In this document: piece after piece, positions 1 to 10,800 of the stretch
How the letters are laid out: each line of letters starts with the position of its first letter
Position numbering within the stretch: the first letter of the stretch is position 1
Origin: Favolaschia claudopus
Taxonomy: Eukaryota; Basidiomycota; Agaricomycetes; Agaricales; Mycenaceae
NCBI GenBank assembly: GCA_037176885.1
Contig: JAWWNJ010000078.1
Coordinates: forward strand, 1 to 64,000
DNA: 64,000 bases
Reading direction: 5' to 3'
Notes under the pieces: generated by a model
Seen by the model: only the letters and a program-made list of their open reading frames with translations
Told to the model about the DNA's origin: nothing
The model's database searches: none
Made by a program: the position numbers and the translations under genes

Positions 1-1188
1 GTACCCTACTTGAGTGCCTCAATGCCATTGGATTTTCCCGCCAAGCATATAGCCTTATAATGCCGGTCAAAGGCTTTGTTTTCGAGCCTATACACAAGGC
101 AATGGGTGGCCTAATTGAGTGGGGGTACCTTGTGTTTGACTTGGCTATGATTTCCGATCAGCAGAGTCTGTTCGCTATTGGGGACTCAAACTCAGCCTTT
201 GAAGGCAAGTAGTTGTGCCCGCGATGAGGCATCTCTGTTCCTTATAGCTGCTCAGACGGATGTAGTTGCGGCGATACAAGTTGGCTTGGTGCGGGGTCGT
301 TTTGTAGAAATCAAAACTGCAAAGCAAGCAGTTGCTGCTCTGACTCAAGGTGGGCCTGGTGTGTAGAGCACTCCGAATGTGTTCGACAGGGTCAGACTGG
401 GTTGATTGCCTGCTATCTTACTTCTTGATGTCGAGGGTCCATTTGGCACGCCTCCGGGAGAAGTAGATGAAACCGGCGGGGACAGTTGCTGTTGTTGCAA
501 GTGATGATACTCACTAGGCAGCCTGGGTTGATCGCCTGCTATTGTACTTGGTGATATATTGTTGACCATTGCCTTGTACACTTGAATATGTGCTTCCGTT
601 GACTCGGTGACCCGCGATTTCCTTGACGATAGCGGGGAGGTCTGAGTGGCTAGTTCGCCAATGTCTTGCTGGTTTCCGTTGCTAACCCGTGCATTGCCCT
701 GCTGGATTGCTTGGTCTGCGGTTTCCTTTCCGAAGCTGCCGAAAAAATTTTATATTCTGGTGGATTCCGTCGAGGGAGTGGGACCACTAACCTTAACGTC
801 CGTGTTGTGGTGTTGTCCTAAACCTTAACATCCGTGCTTCGGTGTTGCCTTGTGCATTGTGTATGACTTCGAACGCAGTGTTTGACCAAGTCGTGAATGT
901 CAGGTGACCTGCGACTCGATTGCTGATGACATCATCTTATAGTCCTCCTCAAACGCTTCCATTCGAGCCTAAACCCAAGGCAATCGGTGCTCAATTGGCT
1001 GTCGTACCAACCTTTCGGTCCAAGCTGTACGATTTCCATTCAAGGCAATATAGCAAGTCAACGGGACCTGTTCGGGCGTTTGCGGCGACACTAGGGTGAT
1101 TTGTAGGCTATTTGACACCCTTTTGGTTTACACTGATTTTTCCCAATTGCTCACCAGGCCTTGAAGTTGGCTCATTCAATTGCATTTC

Positions 1189-1214
1189 TTATAAGCCTTG
1201 GCTCTGGCTTATAA
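1189..1214 (+). repeat. TTATAA-type hairpin in module B
   Basis: TTATAAGCC (1189-1197) pairs perfectly with GGCTTATAA (1206-1214). Comparable hairpins precede the iterons in A (2768-2795, one mismatch) and E (3536-3567, TTATTATAAGGGCT against AGCCGTTATAATAA, one mismatch). Confidence 0.75.
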
Positions 1215-1308
1215 TTTTTTTTCTGGCAGTGAGTCGCAATTATTATAAGGTCTTGCTTGTGCTTATAAGATTCTCGTTTCGTTTTTTGACTTGGAGGGCT
1301 CAGATGGC

Positions 1309-1460
1309 TTGCCCCTCCGAATTCCACCTGCCCCCCCGGATTCCATGAATTTGGATGGATTGAGAGGTGATTTGAAAGGTGCCCCTCCGGATTCTATAAA
1401 TTCATGGGTTTTCAGAGGTGATTTGAAAGGTGCCCCCCCGGATTCCTTGGAATTCCAGCA
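1309..1460 (+). repeat. Module B iterons (CCCC-rich headers)
   Basis: Headers of the form CCCCTCCGGATTC or CCCCCCCGGATTCC recur near 1312, 1331, 1382 and 1433, separated by GAGGTGATTTGAAAGGTG segments. They lie just upstream of the B terminal hairpin, as in the other families. Confidence 0.8.
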
Positions 1461-1481
1461 GTTTTAGGGACTCTTTGCAAG

Positions 1482-1516
1482 GAATGCGGCACCGCATTCT
1501 CGGATAAGATAGCTAG
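1482..1516 (+). repeat. 3' terminus of module B: hairpin + 13 bases + CTAG
   Basis: Stem GAATGCGG / CCGCATTC with loop CA at 1482-1499, spacer TCGGATAAGATAG at 1500-1512, CTAG at 1513-1516. The sequence differs from the other families but the geometry is the same. Confidence 0.85.
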
Positions 1517-1531
1517 TCTATTTCACTGTCT

Positions 1532-1627
1532 GGCTGGCGAATCCACTGATTTGAGAGGGGTTTTCACAACCTGGCTGGCGAATCCCCTGATTTGGGGGTG
1601 CTTTTTCACAGACTGGCTGGCAATTCC
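1532..1627 (+). repeat. Module C iterons (three, about 41-base period)
   Basis: The header GGCTGGCGAATCC (third copy GGCTGGCAATTCC) starts at 1532, 1573 and 1615. Each iteron ends TTTTCACA or similar. The 41-42 base period and tail match module A while the headers differ. Confidence 0.9.
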
Positions 1628-1652
1628 CATAGATTTTGGGTGCTTTTTCACA

Positions 1653-1687
1653 GAATTGAGCGCTCAATTCACCGTTACCGTAGCTAG
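1653..1687 (+). repeat. 3' terminus of module C: palindrome + 13 bases + CTAG
   Basis: Perfect 18-base palindrome GAATTGAGCGCTCAATTC at 1653-1670, spacer ACCGTTACCGTAG, CTAG at 1684-1687. The same terminus ends module D at 3359-3393. Confidence 0.85.
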
Positions 1688-2896
1688 TCTTTCTGGATTT
1701 CCATCCACATTCCAGGCTATATGACCAAGGCTTTGCACCATTACAAGGCATTGACTCTGGCTGTTGGTACATGGGCTCAACAGTGTTCACTTCGCTGGTG
1801 CAACACAGTCTTGTATTGTATTGACTCAATTGAACACTATAAGGCTCTGGTTGTACTGGGTACTGTTCTGGCCTTATAATGGTTGCTTAGCCTTTGAATA
1901 CGTCCTCCTGTTCACTGTGATGACCCTTGAAGCCTTGTATTGGGTCTCTGTGCTACCTGGCCTTATAATGGTTGGTCGCTACTTGAATATGTCTCTTCCC
2001 TTCACTCTGATGACCTTGGTTTCCTTTACGTTCTAGCGGGCAGCTATGAGCGGCTAGTTCGCCAATGTCTTGCTGCATTCCGTTGTTAACCCGTACACTG
2101 CCTTGCTGGATTGTGTGCTCTTCGATTTCCTTTCCGAACCTGCCAAAAAAATTTAGGATAACAGTGGATTCCATCGGGGGAGTGATGTCGCCAACCCTAA
2201 CATCTGTGCTGTTGAGTTGTCGCCAACCTTAACGTCTCTGCTCTGGTGGTGCCTTGCTGGATTCCGTATAGCTTCGATAGGCGTGTTTGGGTTTACGCAG
2301 TGTCTCTACCCGTTGAAGTCGATATCCCTAAACCTTGCCAGGACACCAGAGACCTGTGATCCGTGGTTTCGAAGGCCTATCAGTGAGACGTATTCAATTG
2401 ATGCAGTGCACTTGTCCCTGCACGCAAATGACCGTATATATTCAACGCGTCCCAGTACTTGAGTCCCTTGATGCGGTTCGATAAGGTTGATCATGGCGGA
2501 TCCTTGTAACTCTATTCAAACGCTTCAATTCGAGCCTATACCCAAGGCAATCGGTGCACAATTGACTGTGCTATCAGAGTTTCGGTTTTCGCCCTACGGT
2601 TTCCGTTTGAGGCCATGTAGCAAGTCAACCAGACCTGTCAGGGCATTCGCAGTGACACTACCATGGTTTGTAAGCCATTTGGGACATGTTTGGTTCCAAC
2701 AATATTTTTCCACACTGTCATTATAGTCTCCAACCGGTGACTATAATAGTCATTTGAGTTGGCATTTATTATAAGGGCTCGTCTGCCATTATAATGATTC
2801 GTTTGGGGAGTTTGGTTCACTGAGAGTGTTTCCTTTGTGTTGTGTTTATTATAGCGCTTTGCTTTCGGCTATAAGAAGTGTCTTGAGTTTGTTGTT

Positions 2897-3051
2897 GGCA
2901 GTGGATTCCAGGGTGGCAGTGGATTCCACCCATTTGAGGCGGCTTTTCACAGGGTGGCAGTGGATTCCACTGAGTTCGAGGACATTTTCACAAGGTGGCA
3001 GTGGATTCCGTTCAATTGAGTGGGCTGTTTCAAAGTCTGGCAGTGGATTCC
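2897..3051 (+). repeat. Module A iterons (five, about 41-base period)
   Basis: The header GGCAGTGGATTCC starts at 2897, 2915, 2956, 2997 and 3039. The spacing is 41-42 bases except for the first interval of 18. Most iterons end in TTTTCACA or a close variant. The last is followed by the terminal palindrome. They are repeated in all 12 A copies. Confidence 0.9.
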
Positions 3052-3076
3052 CATGGATTCGGGGACCTGTTGCATG

Positions 3077-3111
3077 GAATTGAGCTCTGAATTCCCCGTT
3101 ACCGTAGCTAG
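3077..3111 (+). repeat. 3' terminus of module A: imperfect palindrome + 13 bases + CTAG
   Basis: GAATTGAGCTCTGAATTC at 3077-3094 is an imperfect palindrome whose outer GAATT/AATTC arms pair. The spacer is CCCGTTACCGTAG and CTAG is at 3108-3111. It is repeated 12 times; the last is at 35288-35322. Confidence 0.85.
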
Positions 3112-3393
3112 GCCTGGCTGGTGATTATAAGATTCGTTTCTGATAATCGGGTGTCAGGGCTTATAAGTTTTTCATCCCTGGCTGGGGATTCTGTGCTGGC
3201 TGGGGAATCCACCGATTTCGGAGGCTATTTCACTGTCTGGCTGGCGAATCCACTGATTTGAGAGGGGTTTTCACAACCTGGCTGGCGAATCCCCTGATTT
3301 GGGGTGCTTTTTCACAGACTGGCTGGTGATTCCCATAGATTTTGGGTGCTTTTTCACGGAATTGAGCGCTCAATTCACCGTTACCGTAGCTAG
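3112..3393 (+). mobile_element. Module D, Helitron-like 3'-terminal element
   Basis: 282 bases, begins GCCTGGCTGGTGATTATAAG (no TC) and ends CTAG. It carries a TTATAAG pair, then repeated GGCTGGnGAATCC iterons, then GAATTGAGCGCTCAATTC at 3359-3376 and CTAG at 3390-3393. It occurs only in blocks 1-3. The missing TC suggests a 5'-truncated copy. Confidence 0.65.
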
Positions 3394-3697
3394 GCCATAT
3401 AGCAAGTCAACGAGACCTGTCAGGCCATTCGCGGTGACACTACCATGGTTTGTAAGCCATTTGGGACATATTTGGTTCCAGCAATATTTTCTGCACTGTC
3501 CAACCGGTGACTATAATAATGATTTTAATTGGCATTTATTATAAGGGCTGTTGAGCCGTTATAATAATTCGTTTCAGCGTTTGGGTTGACTGGGAGAGTT
3601 TCCTTTGAGTTGGATTTATTATAAGGGTTGACTTTGAGCTATAAGAGGTGACCTTGTTTTGTTTTCCACACAGGAGATTCCAGGGACTTGTGTCAAT

Positions 3698-3790
3698 CGC
3701 CCAGAATTCTACCGTTTGCCGCCATTCGGGGAGGGTTTGAAATGATCCGCCCAGAATTCCCTCCCACGCTGTCTATTTCGCCCAGAATTC
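3698..3790 (+). repeat. Module E iterons (CGCCCAGAATTC)
   Basis: The header CGCCCAGAATTC starts at 3698, 3748 and 3779 (intervals 50 and 31) and is followed by the palindrome at 3816. This is a fourth header class in the same position relative to the CTAG end. Confidence 0.8.
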
Positions 3791-3815
3791 CACTGTTTTC
3801 GGGCCCTGTTGGCAG

Positions 3816-3850
3816 GAATTCTGCGCAGAATTCCCGGGGAAGATAGCTAG
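3816..3850 (+). repeat. 3' terminus of module E: palindrome + 13 bases + CTAG
   Basis: Perfect palindrome GAATTCTGCGCAGAATTC at 3816-3833, spacer CCGGGGAAGATAG, CTAG at 3847-3850. Confidence 0.85.
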
Positions 3851-5515
3851 TCTTTCTGGATATCGCTCTGGATTCCAGCAGTCTGAAGTCGACATCCCTA
3901 AACCTTGCCAGGATATCAGGGCCTTGTAATGCTTGGCTTTGAGTGCAAGTCATTGAGAATACCCAGATGCATTCAATGCGTACGAACGACAATATTCAAG
4001 TCGGTACCCTACTTGAGTGCCTCAATGCCATTGGATTTTCCCGCCAAGCATATAGCCTTATAATGCCGGTCAAAGGCTTTGTTTCGAGCCTATACACAAG
4101 GCAATGGGTGGCTAATTGAGTGGGGTACCTTGTGTTTGACTTGGCTATGATTTCCGATCAGCAGAGTCTGTTCGCTATTGGGGACTCAAACTCAGCCTTT
4201 GAAGGCAAGTAGTTGTGCCCGCGATGAGGCATCTCTGTTCCTTATAGCTGCTCAGACGGATGTAGTTGCGGCGATACAAGTTGGCTTGGTGCGGGGTCGT
4301 TTTGTAGAAATCAAAACTGCAAAGCAAGCAGTTGCTGCTCTGACTCAAGGTGGCCTGGTGTGTAGAGCACTCCGAATGTGTTCGACAGGGTCAGACTGGG
4401 TTGATTGCCTGCTATCTTACTTCTTGATGTCGAGGGTCCATTTGGCACGCCTCCGGGAGAAGTAGATGAAACCGGCGGGGACAGTTGCTGTTGTTGCAAG
4501 TGATGATACTCACTAGGCAGCCTGGGTTGATCGCCTGCTATTGTACTTGGTGATATATTGTTGACCATTGCCTTGTACACTTGAATATGTGCTTCCGTTG
4601 ACTCGGTGACCCGCGATTTCCTTGACGATAGCGGGGAGGTCTGAGTGGCTAGTTCGCCAATGTCTTGCTGGTTTCCGTTGCTAACCCGTGCATTGCCCTG
4701 CTGGATTGCTTGGTCTGCGGTTTCCTTTCCGAAGCTGCCGAAAAAATTTTATATTCTGGTGGATTCCGTCGAGGGAGTGGGACCACTAACCTTAACGTCC
4801 GTGTTGTGGTGTTGTCCTAAACCTTAACATCCGTGCTTCGGTGTTGCCTTGTGCATTGTGTATGACTTCGAACGCAGTGTTTGACCAAGTCGTGAATGTC
4901 AGGTGACCTGCGACTCGATTGCTGATGACATCATCTTATAGTCCTCCTCAAACGCTTCCATTCGAGCCTAAACCCAAGGCAATCGGTGCTCAATTGGCTG
5001 TCGTACCAACCTTTCGGTCCAAGCTGTACGATTTCCATTCAAGGCAATATAGCAAGTCAACGGGACCTGTTCGGGCGTTTGCGGCGACACTAGGGTGATT
5101 TGTAGGCTATTTGACACCCTTTTGGTTTACACTGATTTTTCCCAATTGCTCACCAGGCCTTGAAGTTGGCTCATTCAATTGCATTTCTTATAAGCCTTGG
5201 CTCTGGCTTATAATTTTTTTTCTGGCAGTGAGTCGCAATTATTATAAGGTCTTGCTTGTGCTTATAAGATTCTCGTTTCGTTTTTTGACTTGGAGGGCTC
5301 AGATGGCTTGCCCCTCCGAATTCCACCTGCCCCCCCGGATTCCATGAATTTGGATGGATTGAGAGGTGATTTGAAAGGTGCCCCTCCGGATTCTATAAAT
5401 TCATGGGTTTTCAGAGGTGATTTGAAAGGTGCCCCCCCGGATTCCTTGGAATTCCAGCAGTTTTAGGGACTCTTTGCAAGGAATGCGGCACCGCATTCTC
5501 GGATAAGATAGCTAG
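3851..5515 (+). mobile_element. Module B, complete copy of a Helitron-like element
   Basis: 1665 bases. It begins TCTTTCTGGATATCG and ends with the hairpin GAATGCGG-CA-CCGCATTC, 13 bases, CTAG. Internal landmarks are a CTAGTTCGCCAATG segment near 4649, a segment near 4950 (AAACGCTTCCATTCGAGCC) and a TTATAAGCC/GGCTTATAA hairpin. Iterons with CCCCTCCGGATTC-type headers follow, then the terminal hairpin. The same landmarks occur in the same order in module A, so A and B are diverged relatives. I found no long open frame and no Rep or helicase motif; the short frames repeat with the unit and look like chance. The Helitron assignment is structural inference. Confidence 0.7.
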
Positions 5516-7849
5516 TCTATTTCACTGTCTGGCTGGCGAATCCACTGATTTGAGAGGGGTTTTCACAACCTGGCTGGCGAATCCCCTGATTTGGGGGTGC
5601 TTTTTCACAGACTGGCTGGCAATTCCCATAGATTTTGGGTGCTTTTTCACAGAATTGAGCGCTCAATTCACCGTTACCGTAGCTAGTCTTTCTGGATTTC
5701 CATCCACATTCCAGGCTATATGACCAAGGCTTTGCACCATTACAAGGCATTGACTCTGGCTGTTGGTACATGGGCTCAACAGTGTTCACTTCGCTGGTGC
5801 AACACAGTCTTGTATTGTATTGACTCAATTGAACACTATAAGGCTCTGGTTGTACTGGGTACTGTTCTGGCCTTATAATGGTTGCTTAGCCTTTGAATAC
5901 GTCCTCCTGTTCACTGTGATGACCCTTGAAGCCTTGTATTGGGTCTCTGTGCTACCTGGCCTTATAATGGTTGGTCGCTACTTGAATATGTCTCTTCCCT
6001 TCACTCTGATGACCTTGGTTTCCTTTACGTTCTAGCGGGCAGCTATGAGCGGCTAGTTCGCCAATGTCTTGCTGCATTCCGTTGTTAACCCGTACACTGC
6101 CTTGCTGGATTGTGTGCTCTTCGATTTCCTTTCCGAACCTGCCAAAAAAATTTAGGATAACAGTGGATTCCATCGGGGGAGTGATGTCGCCAACCCTAAC
6201 ATCTGTGCTGTTGAGTTGTCGCCAACCTTAACGTCTCTGCTCTGGTGGTGCCTTGCTGGATTCCGTATAGCTTCGATAGGCGTGTTTGGGTTTACGCAGT
6301 GTCTCTACCCGTTGAAGTCGATATCCCTAAACCTTGCCAGGACACCAGAGACCTGTGATCCGTGGTTTCGAAGGCCTATCAGTGAGACGTATTCAATTGA
6401 TGCAGTGCACTTGTCCCTGCACGCAAATGACCGTATATATTCAACGCGTCCCAGTACTTGAGTCCCTTGATGCGGTTCGATAAGGTTGATCATGGCGGAT
6501 CCTTGTAACTCTATTCAAACGCTTCAATTCGAGCCTATACCCAAGGCAATCGGTGCACAATTGACTGTGCTATCAGAGTTTCGGTTTTCGCCCTACGGTT
6601 TCCGTTTGAGGCCATGTAGCAAGTCAACCAGACCTGTCAGGGCATTCGCAGTGACACTACCATGGTTTGTAAGCCATTTGGGACATGTTTGGTTCCAACA
6701 ATATTTTTCCACACTGTCATTATAGTCTCCAACCGGTGACTATAATAGTCATTTGAGTTGGCATTTATTATAAGGGCTCGTCTGCCATTATAATGATTCG
6801 TTTGGGGAGTTTGGTTCACTGAGAGTGTTTCCTTTGTGTTGTGTTTATTATAGCGCTTTGCTTTCGGCTATAAGAAGTGTCTTGAGTTTGTTGTTGGCAG
6901 TGGATTCCAGGGTGGCAGTGGATTCCACCCATTTGAGGCGGCTTTTCACAGGGTGGCAGTGGATTCCACTGAGTTCGAGGACATTTTCACAAGGTGGCAG
7001 TGGATTCCGTTCAATTGAGTGGGCTGTTTCAAAGTCTGGCAGTGGATTCCCATGGATTCGGGGACCTGTTGCATGGAATTGAGCTCTGAATTCCCCGTTA
7101 CCGTAGCTAGGCCTGGCTGGTGATTATAAGATTCGTTTCTGATAATCGGGTGTCAGGGCTTATAAGTTTTTCATCCCTGGCTGGGGATTCTGTGCTGGCT
7201 GGGGAATCCACCGATTTCGGAGGCTATTTCACTGTCTGGCTGGCGAATCCACTGATTTGAGAGGGGTTTTCACAACCTGGCTGGCGAATCCCCTGATTTG
7301 GGGTGCTTTTTCACAGACTGGCTGGTGATTCCCATAGATTTTGGGTGCTTTTTCACGGAATTGAGCGCTCAATTCACCGTTACCGTAGCTAGGCCATATA
7401 GCAAGTCAACGAGACCTGTCAGGCCATTCGCGGTGACACTACCATGGTTTGTAAGCCATTTGGGACATATTTGGTTCCAGCAATATTTTCTGCACTGTCC
7501 AACCGGTGACTATAATAATGATTTTAATTGGCATTTATTATAAGGGCTGTTGAGCCGTTATAATAATTCGTTTCAGCGTTTGGGTTGACTGGGAGAGTTT
7601 CCTTTGAGTTGGATTTATTATAAGGGTTGACTTTGAGCTATAAGAGGTGACCTTGTTTTGTTTTCCACACAGGAGATTCCAGGGACTTGTGTCAATCGCC
7701 CAGAATTCTACCGTTTGCCGCCATTCGGGGAGGGTTTGAAATGATCCGCCCAGAATTCCCTCCCACGCTGTCTATTTCGCCCAGAATTCCACTGTTTTCG
7801 GGCCCTGTTGGCAGGAATTCTGCGCAGAATTCCCGGGGAAGATAGCTAG
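3851..7849 (+). repeat. Array block 2: complete 3999-base higher-order unit B-C-A-D-E
   Basis: B 3851-5515 (1665 bases), C 5516-5686 (171), A 5687-7110 (1424), D 7111-7392 (282), E 7393-7849 (457). These add to exactly 3999 bases. Every internal boundary is a CTAG end. Confidence 0.95.
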
Positions 7850-10800
7850 TCTTTCTGGATATCGCTCTGGATTCCAGCAGTCTGAAGTCGACATCCCTAA
7901 ACCTTGCCAGGATATCAGGGCCTTGTAATGCTTGGCTTTGAGTGCAAGTCATTGAGAATACCCAGATGCATTCAATGCGTACGAACGACAATATTCAAGT
8001 CGGTACCCTACTTGAGTGCCTCAATGCCATTGGATTTTCCCGCCAAGCATATAGCCTTATAATGCCGGTCAAAGGCTTTGTTTCGAGCCTATACACAAGG
8101 CAATGGGTGGCTAATTGAGTGGGGTACCTTGTGTTTGACTTGGCTATGATTTCCGATCAGCAGAGTCTGTTCGCTATTGGGGACTCAAACTCAGCCTTTG
8201 AAGGCAAGTAGTTGTGCCCGCGATGAGGCATCTCTGTTCCTTATAGCTGCTCAGACGGATGTAGTTGCGGCGATACAAGTTGGCTTGGTGCGGGGTCGTT
8301 TTGTAGAAATCAAAACTGCAAAGCAAGCAGTTGCTGCTCTGACTCAAGGTGGCCTGGTGTGTAGAGCACTCCGAATGTGTTCGACAGGGTCAGACTGGGT
8401 TGATTGCCTGCTATCTTACTTCTTGATGTCGAGGGTCCATTTGGCACGCCTCCGGGAGAAGTAGATGAAACCGGCGGGGACAGTTGCTGTTGTTGCAAGT
8501 GATGATACTCACTAGGCAGCCTGGGTTGATCGCCTGCTATTGTACTTGGTGATATATTGTTGACCATTGCCTTGTACACTTGAATATGTGCTTCCGTTGA
8601 CTCGGTGACCCGCGATTTCCTTGACGATAGCGGGGAGGTCTGAGTGGCTAGTTCGCCAATGTCTTGCTGGTTTCCGTTGCTAACCCGTGCATTGCCCTGC
8701 TGGATTGCTTGGTCTGCGGTTTCCTTTCCGAAGCTGCCGAAAAAATTTTATATTCTGGTGGATTCCGTCGAGGGAGTGGGACCACTAACCTTAACGTCCG
8801 TGTTGTGGTGTTGTCCTAAACCTTAACATCCGTGCTTCGGTGTTGCCTTGTGCATTGTGTATGACTTCGAACGCAGTGTTTGACCAAGTCGTGAATGTCA
8901 GGTGACCTGCGACTCGATTGCTGATGACATCATCTTATAGTCCTCCTCAAACGCTTCCATTCGAGCCTAAACCCAAGGCAATCGGTGCTCAATTGGCTGT
9001 CGTACCAACCTTTCGGTCCAAGCTGTACGATTTCCATTCAAGGCAATATAGCAAGTCAACGGGACCTGTTCGGGCGTTTGCGGCGACACTAGGGTGATTT
9101 GTAGGCTATTTGACACCCTTTTGGTTTACACTGATTTTTCCCAATTGCTCACCAGGCCTTGAAGTTGGCTCATTCAATTGCATTTCTTATAAGCCTTGGC
9201 TCTGGCTTATAATTTTTTTTCTGGCAGTGAGTCGCAATTATTATAAGGTCTTGCTTGTGCTTATAAGATTCTCGTTTCGTTTTTTGACTTGGAGGGCTCA
9301 GATGGCTTGCCCCTCCGAATTCCACCTGCCCCCCCGGATTCCATGAATTTGGATGGATTGAGAGGTGATTTGAAAGGTGCCCCTCCGGATTCTATAAATT
9401 CATGGGTTTTCAGAGGTGATTTGAAAGGTGCCCCCCCGGATTCCTTGGAATTCCAGCAGTTTTAGGGACTCTTTGCAAGGAATGCGGCACCGCATTCTCG
9501 GATAAGATAGCTAGTCTATTTCACTGTCTGGCTGGCGAATCCACTGATTTGAGAGGGGTTTTCACAACCTGGCTGGCGAATCCCCTGATTTGGGGGTGCT
9601 TTTTCACAGACTGGCTGGCAATTCCCATAGATTTTGGGTGCTTTTTCACAGAATTGAGCGCTCAATTCACCGTTACCGTAGCTAGTCTTTCTGGATTTCC
9701 ATCCACATTCCAGGCTATATGACCAAGGCTTTGCACCATTACAAGGCATTGACTCTGGCTGTTGGTACATGGGCTCAACAGTGTTCACTTCGCTGGTGCA
9801 ACACAGTCTTGTATTGTATTGACTCAATTGAACACTATAAGGCTCTGGTTGTACTGGGTACTGTTCTGGCCTTATAATGGTTGCTTAGCCTTTGAATACG
9901 TCCTCCTGTTCACTGTGATGACCCTTGAAGCCTTGTATTGGGTCTCTGTGCTACCTGGCCTTATAATGGTTGGTCGCTACTTGAATATGTCTCTTCCCTT
10001 CACTCTGATGACCTTGGTTTCCTTTACGTTCTAGCGGGCAGCTATGAGCGGCTAGTTCGCCAATGTCTTGCTGCATTCCGTTGTTAACCCGTACACTGCC
10101 TTGCTGGATTGTGTGCTCTTCGATTTCCTTTCCGAACCTGCCAAAAAAATTTAGGATAACAGTGGATTCCATCGGGGGAGTGATGTCGCCAACCCTAACA
10201 TCTGTGCTGTTGAGTTGTCGCCAACCTTAACGTCTCTGCTCTGGTGGTGCCTTGCTGGATTCCGTATAGCTTCGATAGGCGTGTTTGGGTTTACGCAGTG
10301 TCTCTACCCGTTGAAGTCGATATCCCTAAACCTTGCCAGGACACCAGAGACCTGTGATCCGTGGTTTCGAAGGCCTATCAGTGAGACGTATTCAATTGAT
10401 GCAGTGCACTTGTCCCTGCACGCAAATGACCGTATATATTCAACGCGTCCCAGTACTTGAGTCCCTTGATGCGGTTCGATAAGGTTGATCATGGCGGATC
10501 CTTGTAACTCTATTCAAACGCTTCAATTCGAGCCTATACCCAAGGCAATCGGTGCACAATTGACTGTGCTATCAGAGTTTCGGTTTTCGCCCTACGGTTT
10601 CCGTTTGAGGCCATGTAGCAAGTCAACCAGACCTGTCAGGGCATTCGCAGTGACACTACCATGGTTTGTAAGCCATTTGGGACATGTTTGGTTCCAACAA
10701 TATTTTTCCACACTGTCATTATAGTCTCCAACCGGTGACTATAATAGTCATTTGAGTTGGCATTTATTATAAGGGCTCGTCTGCCATTATAATGATTCGT

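Larger units (their letters stand above)
1517..1687 (+). mobile_element. Module C, short 3'-terminal element
   Basis: 171 bases, begins TCTATTTCACTG and ends CTAG. It consists only of three iterons with header GGCTGGCGAATCC, the perfect palindrome GAATTGAGCGCTCAATTC and the CTAG end. It matches the last part of module D from D's CTATTTCACTG onward, so it is probably a 5'-truncated member of the D family joined at an AG/CTATTTC position. It precedes A in all 12 occurrences. Confidence 0.7.
1688..3111 (+). mobile_element. Module A, complete copy of a Helitron-like element
   Basis: 1424 bases, begins TCTTTCTGGATTTCC and ends CTAG. The 5' end shares TCTTTCTGGAT with module B. Segments near 2049-2130 and 2517-2690 are diverged counterparts of B segments at 646-730 and 950-1120. 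A TTATAA-type hairpin lies at 2768-2795, then five iterons at 2897-3051 and the end palindrome at 3077-3094. It is the invariant core of the array (12 copies). All array rearrangements occur directly after its CTAG. It does not code for anything I recognise. Confidence 0.7.
1..3850 (+). repeat. Array block 1: partial B, C, A, D, E
   Basis: Module B (1-1516) lacks its first 153 bases because the window starts inside it. C is 1517-1687, A 1688-3111, D 3112-3393 and E 3394-3850. Within the first 360 bases this copy has four extra single bases compared with blocks 2-4, each in a short run (T run near 80, C near 107, G run near 122, G run near 353). This looks like uncorrected sequencing error at a contig end rather than biology. 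Confidence 0.93.
3394..3850 (+). mobile_element. Module E, Helitron-like 3'-terminal element
   Basis: 457 bases, begins GCCATATAGCAAGTCAACG and ends CTAG. Its beginning aligns with an internal part of module A (GGCCATGTAGCAAGTCAACC near 2611), so it is a 5'-truncated relative. It has its own hairpin at 3536-3567, three CGCCCAGAATTC iterons and the palindrome GAATTCTGCGCAGAATTC at 3816-3833. It occurs only in blocks 1-3. Confidence 0.65.
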
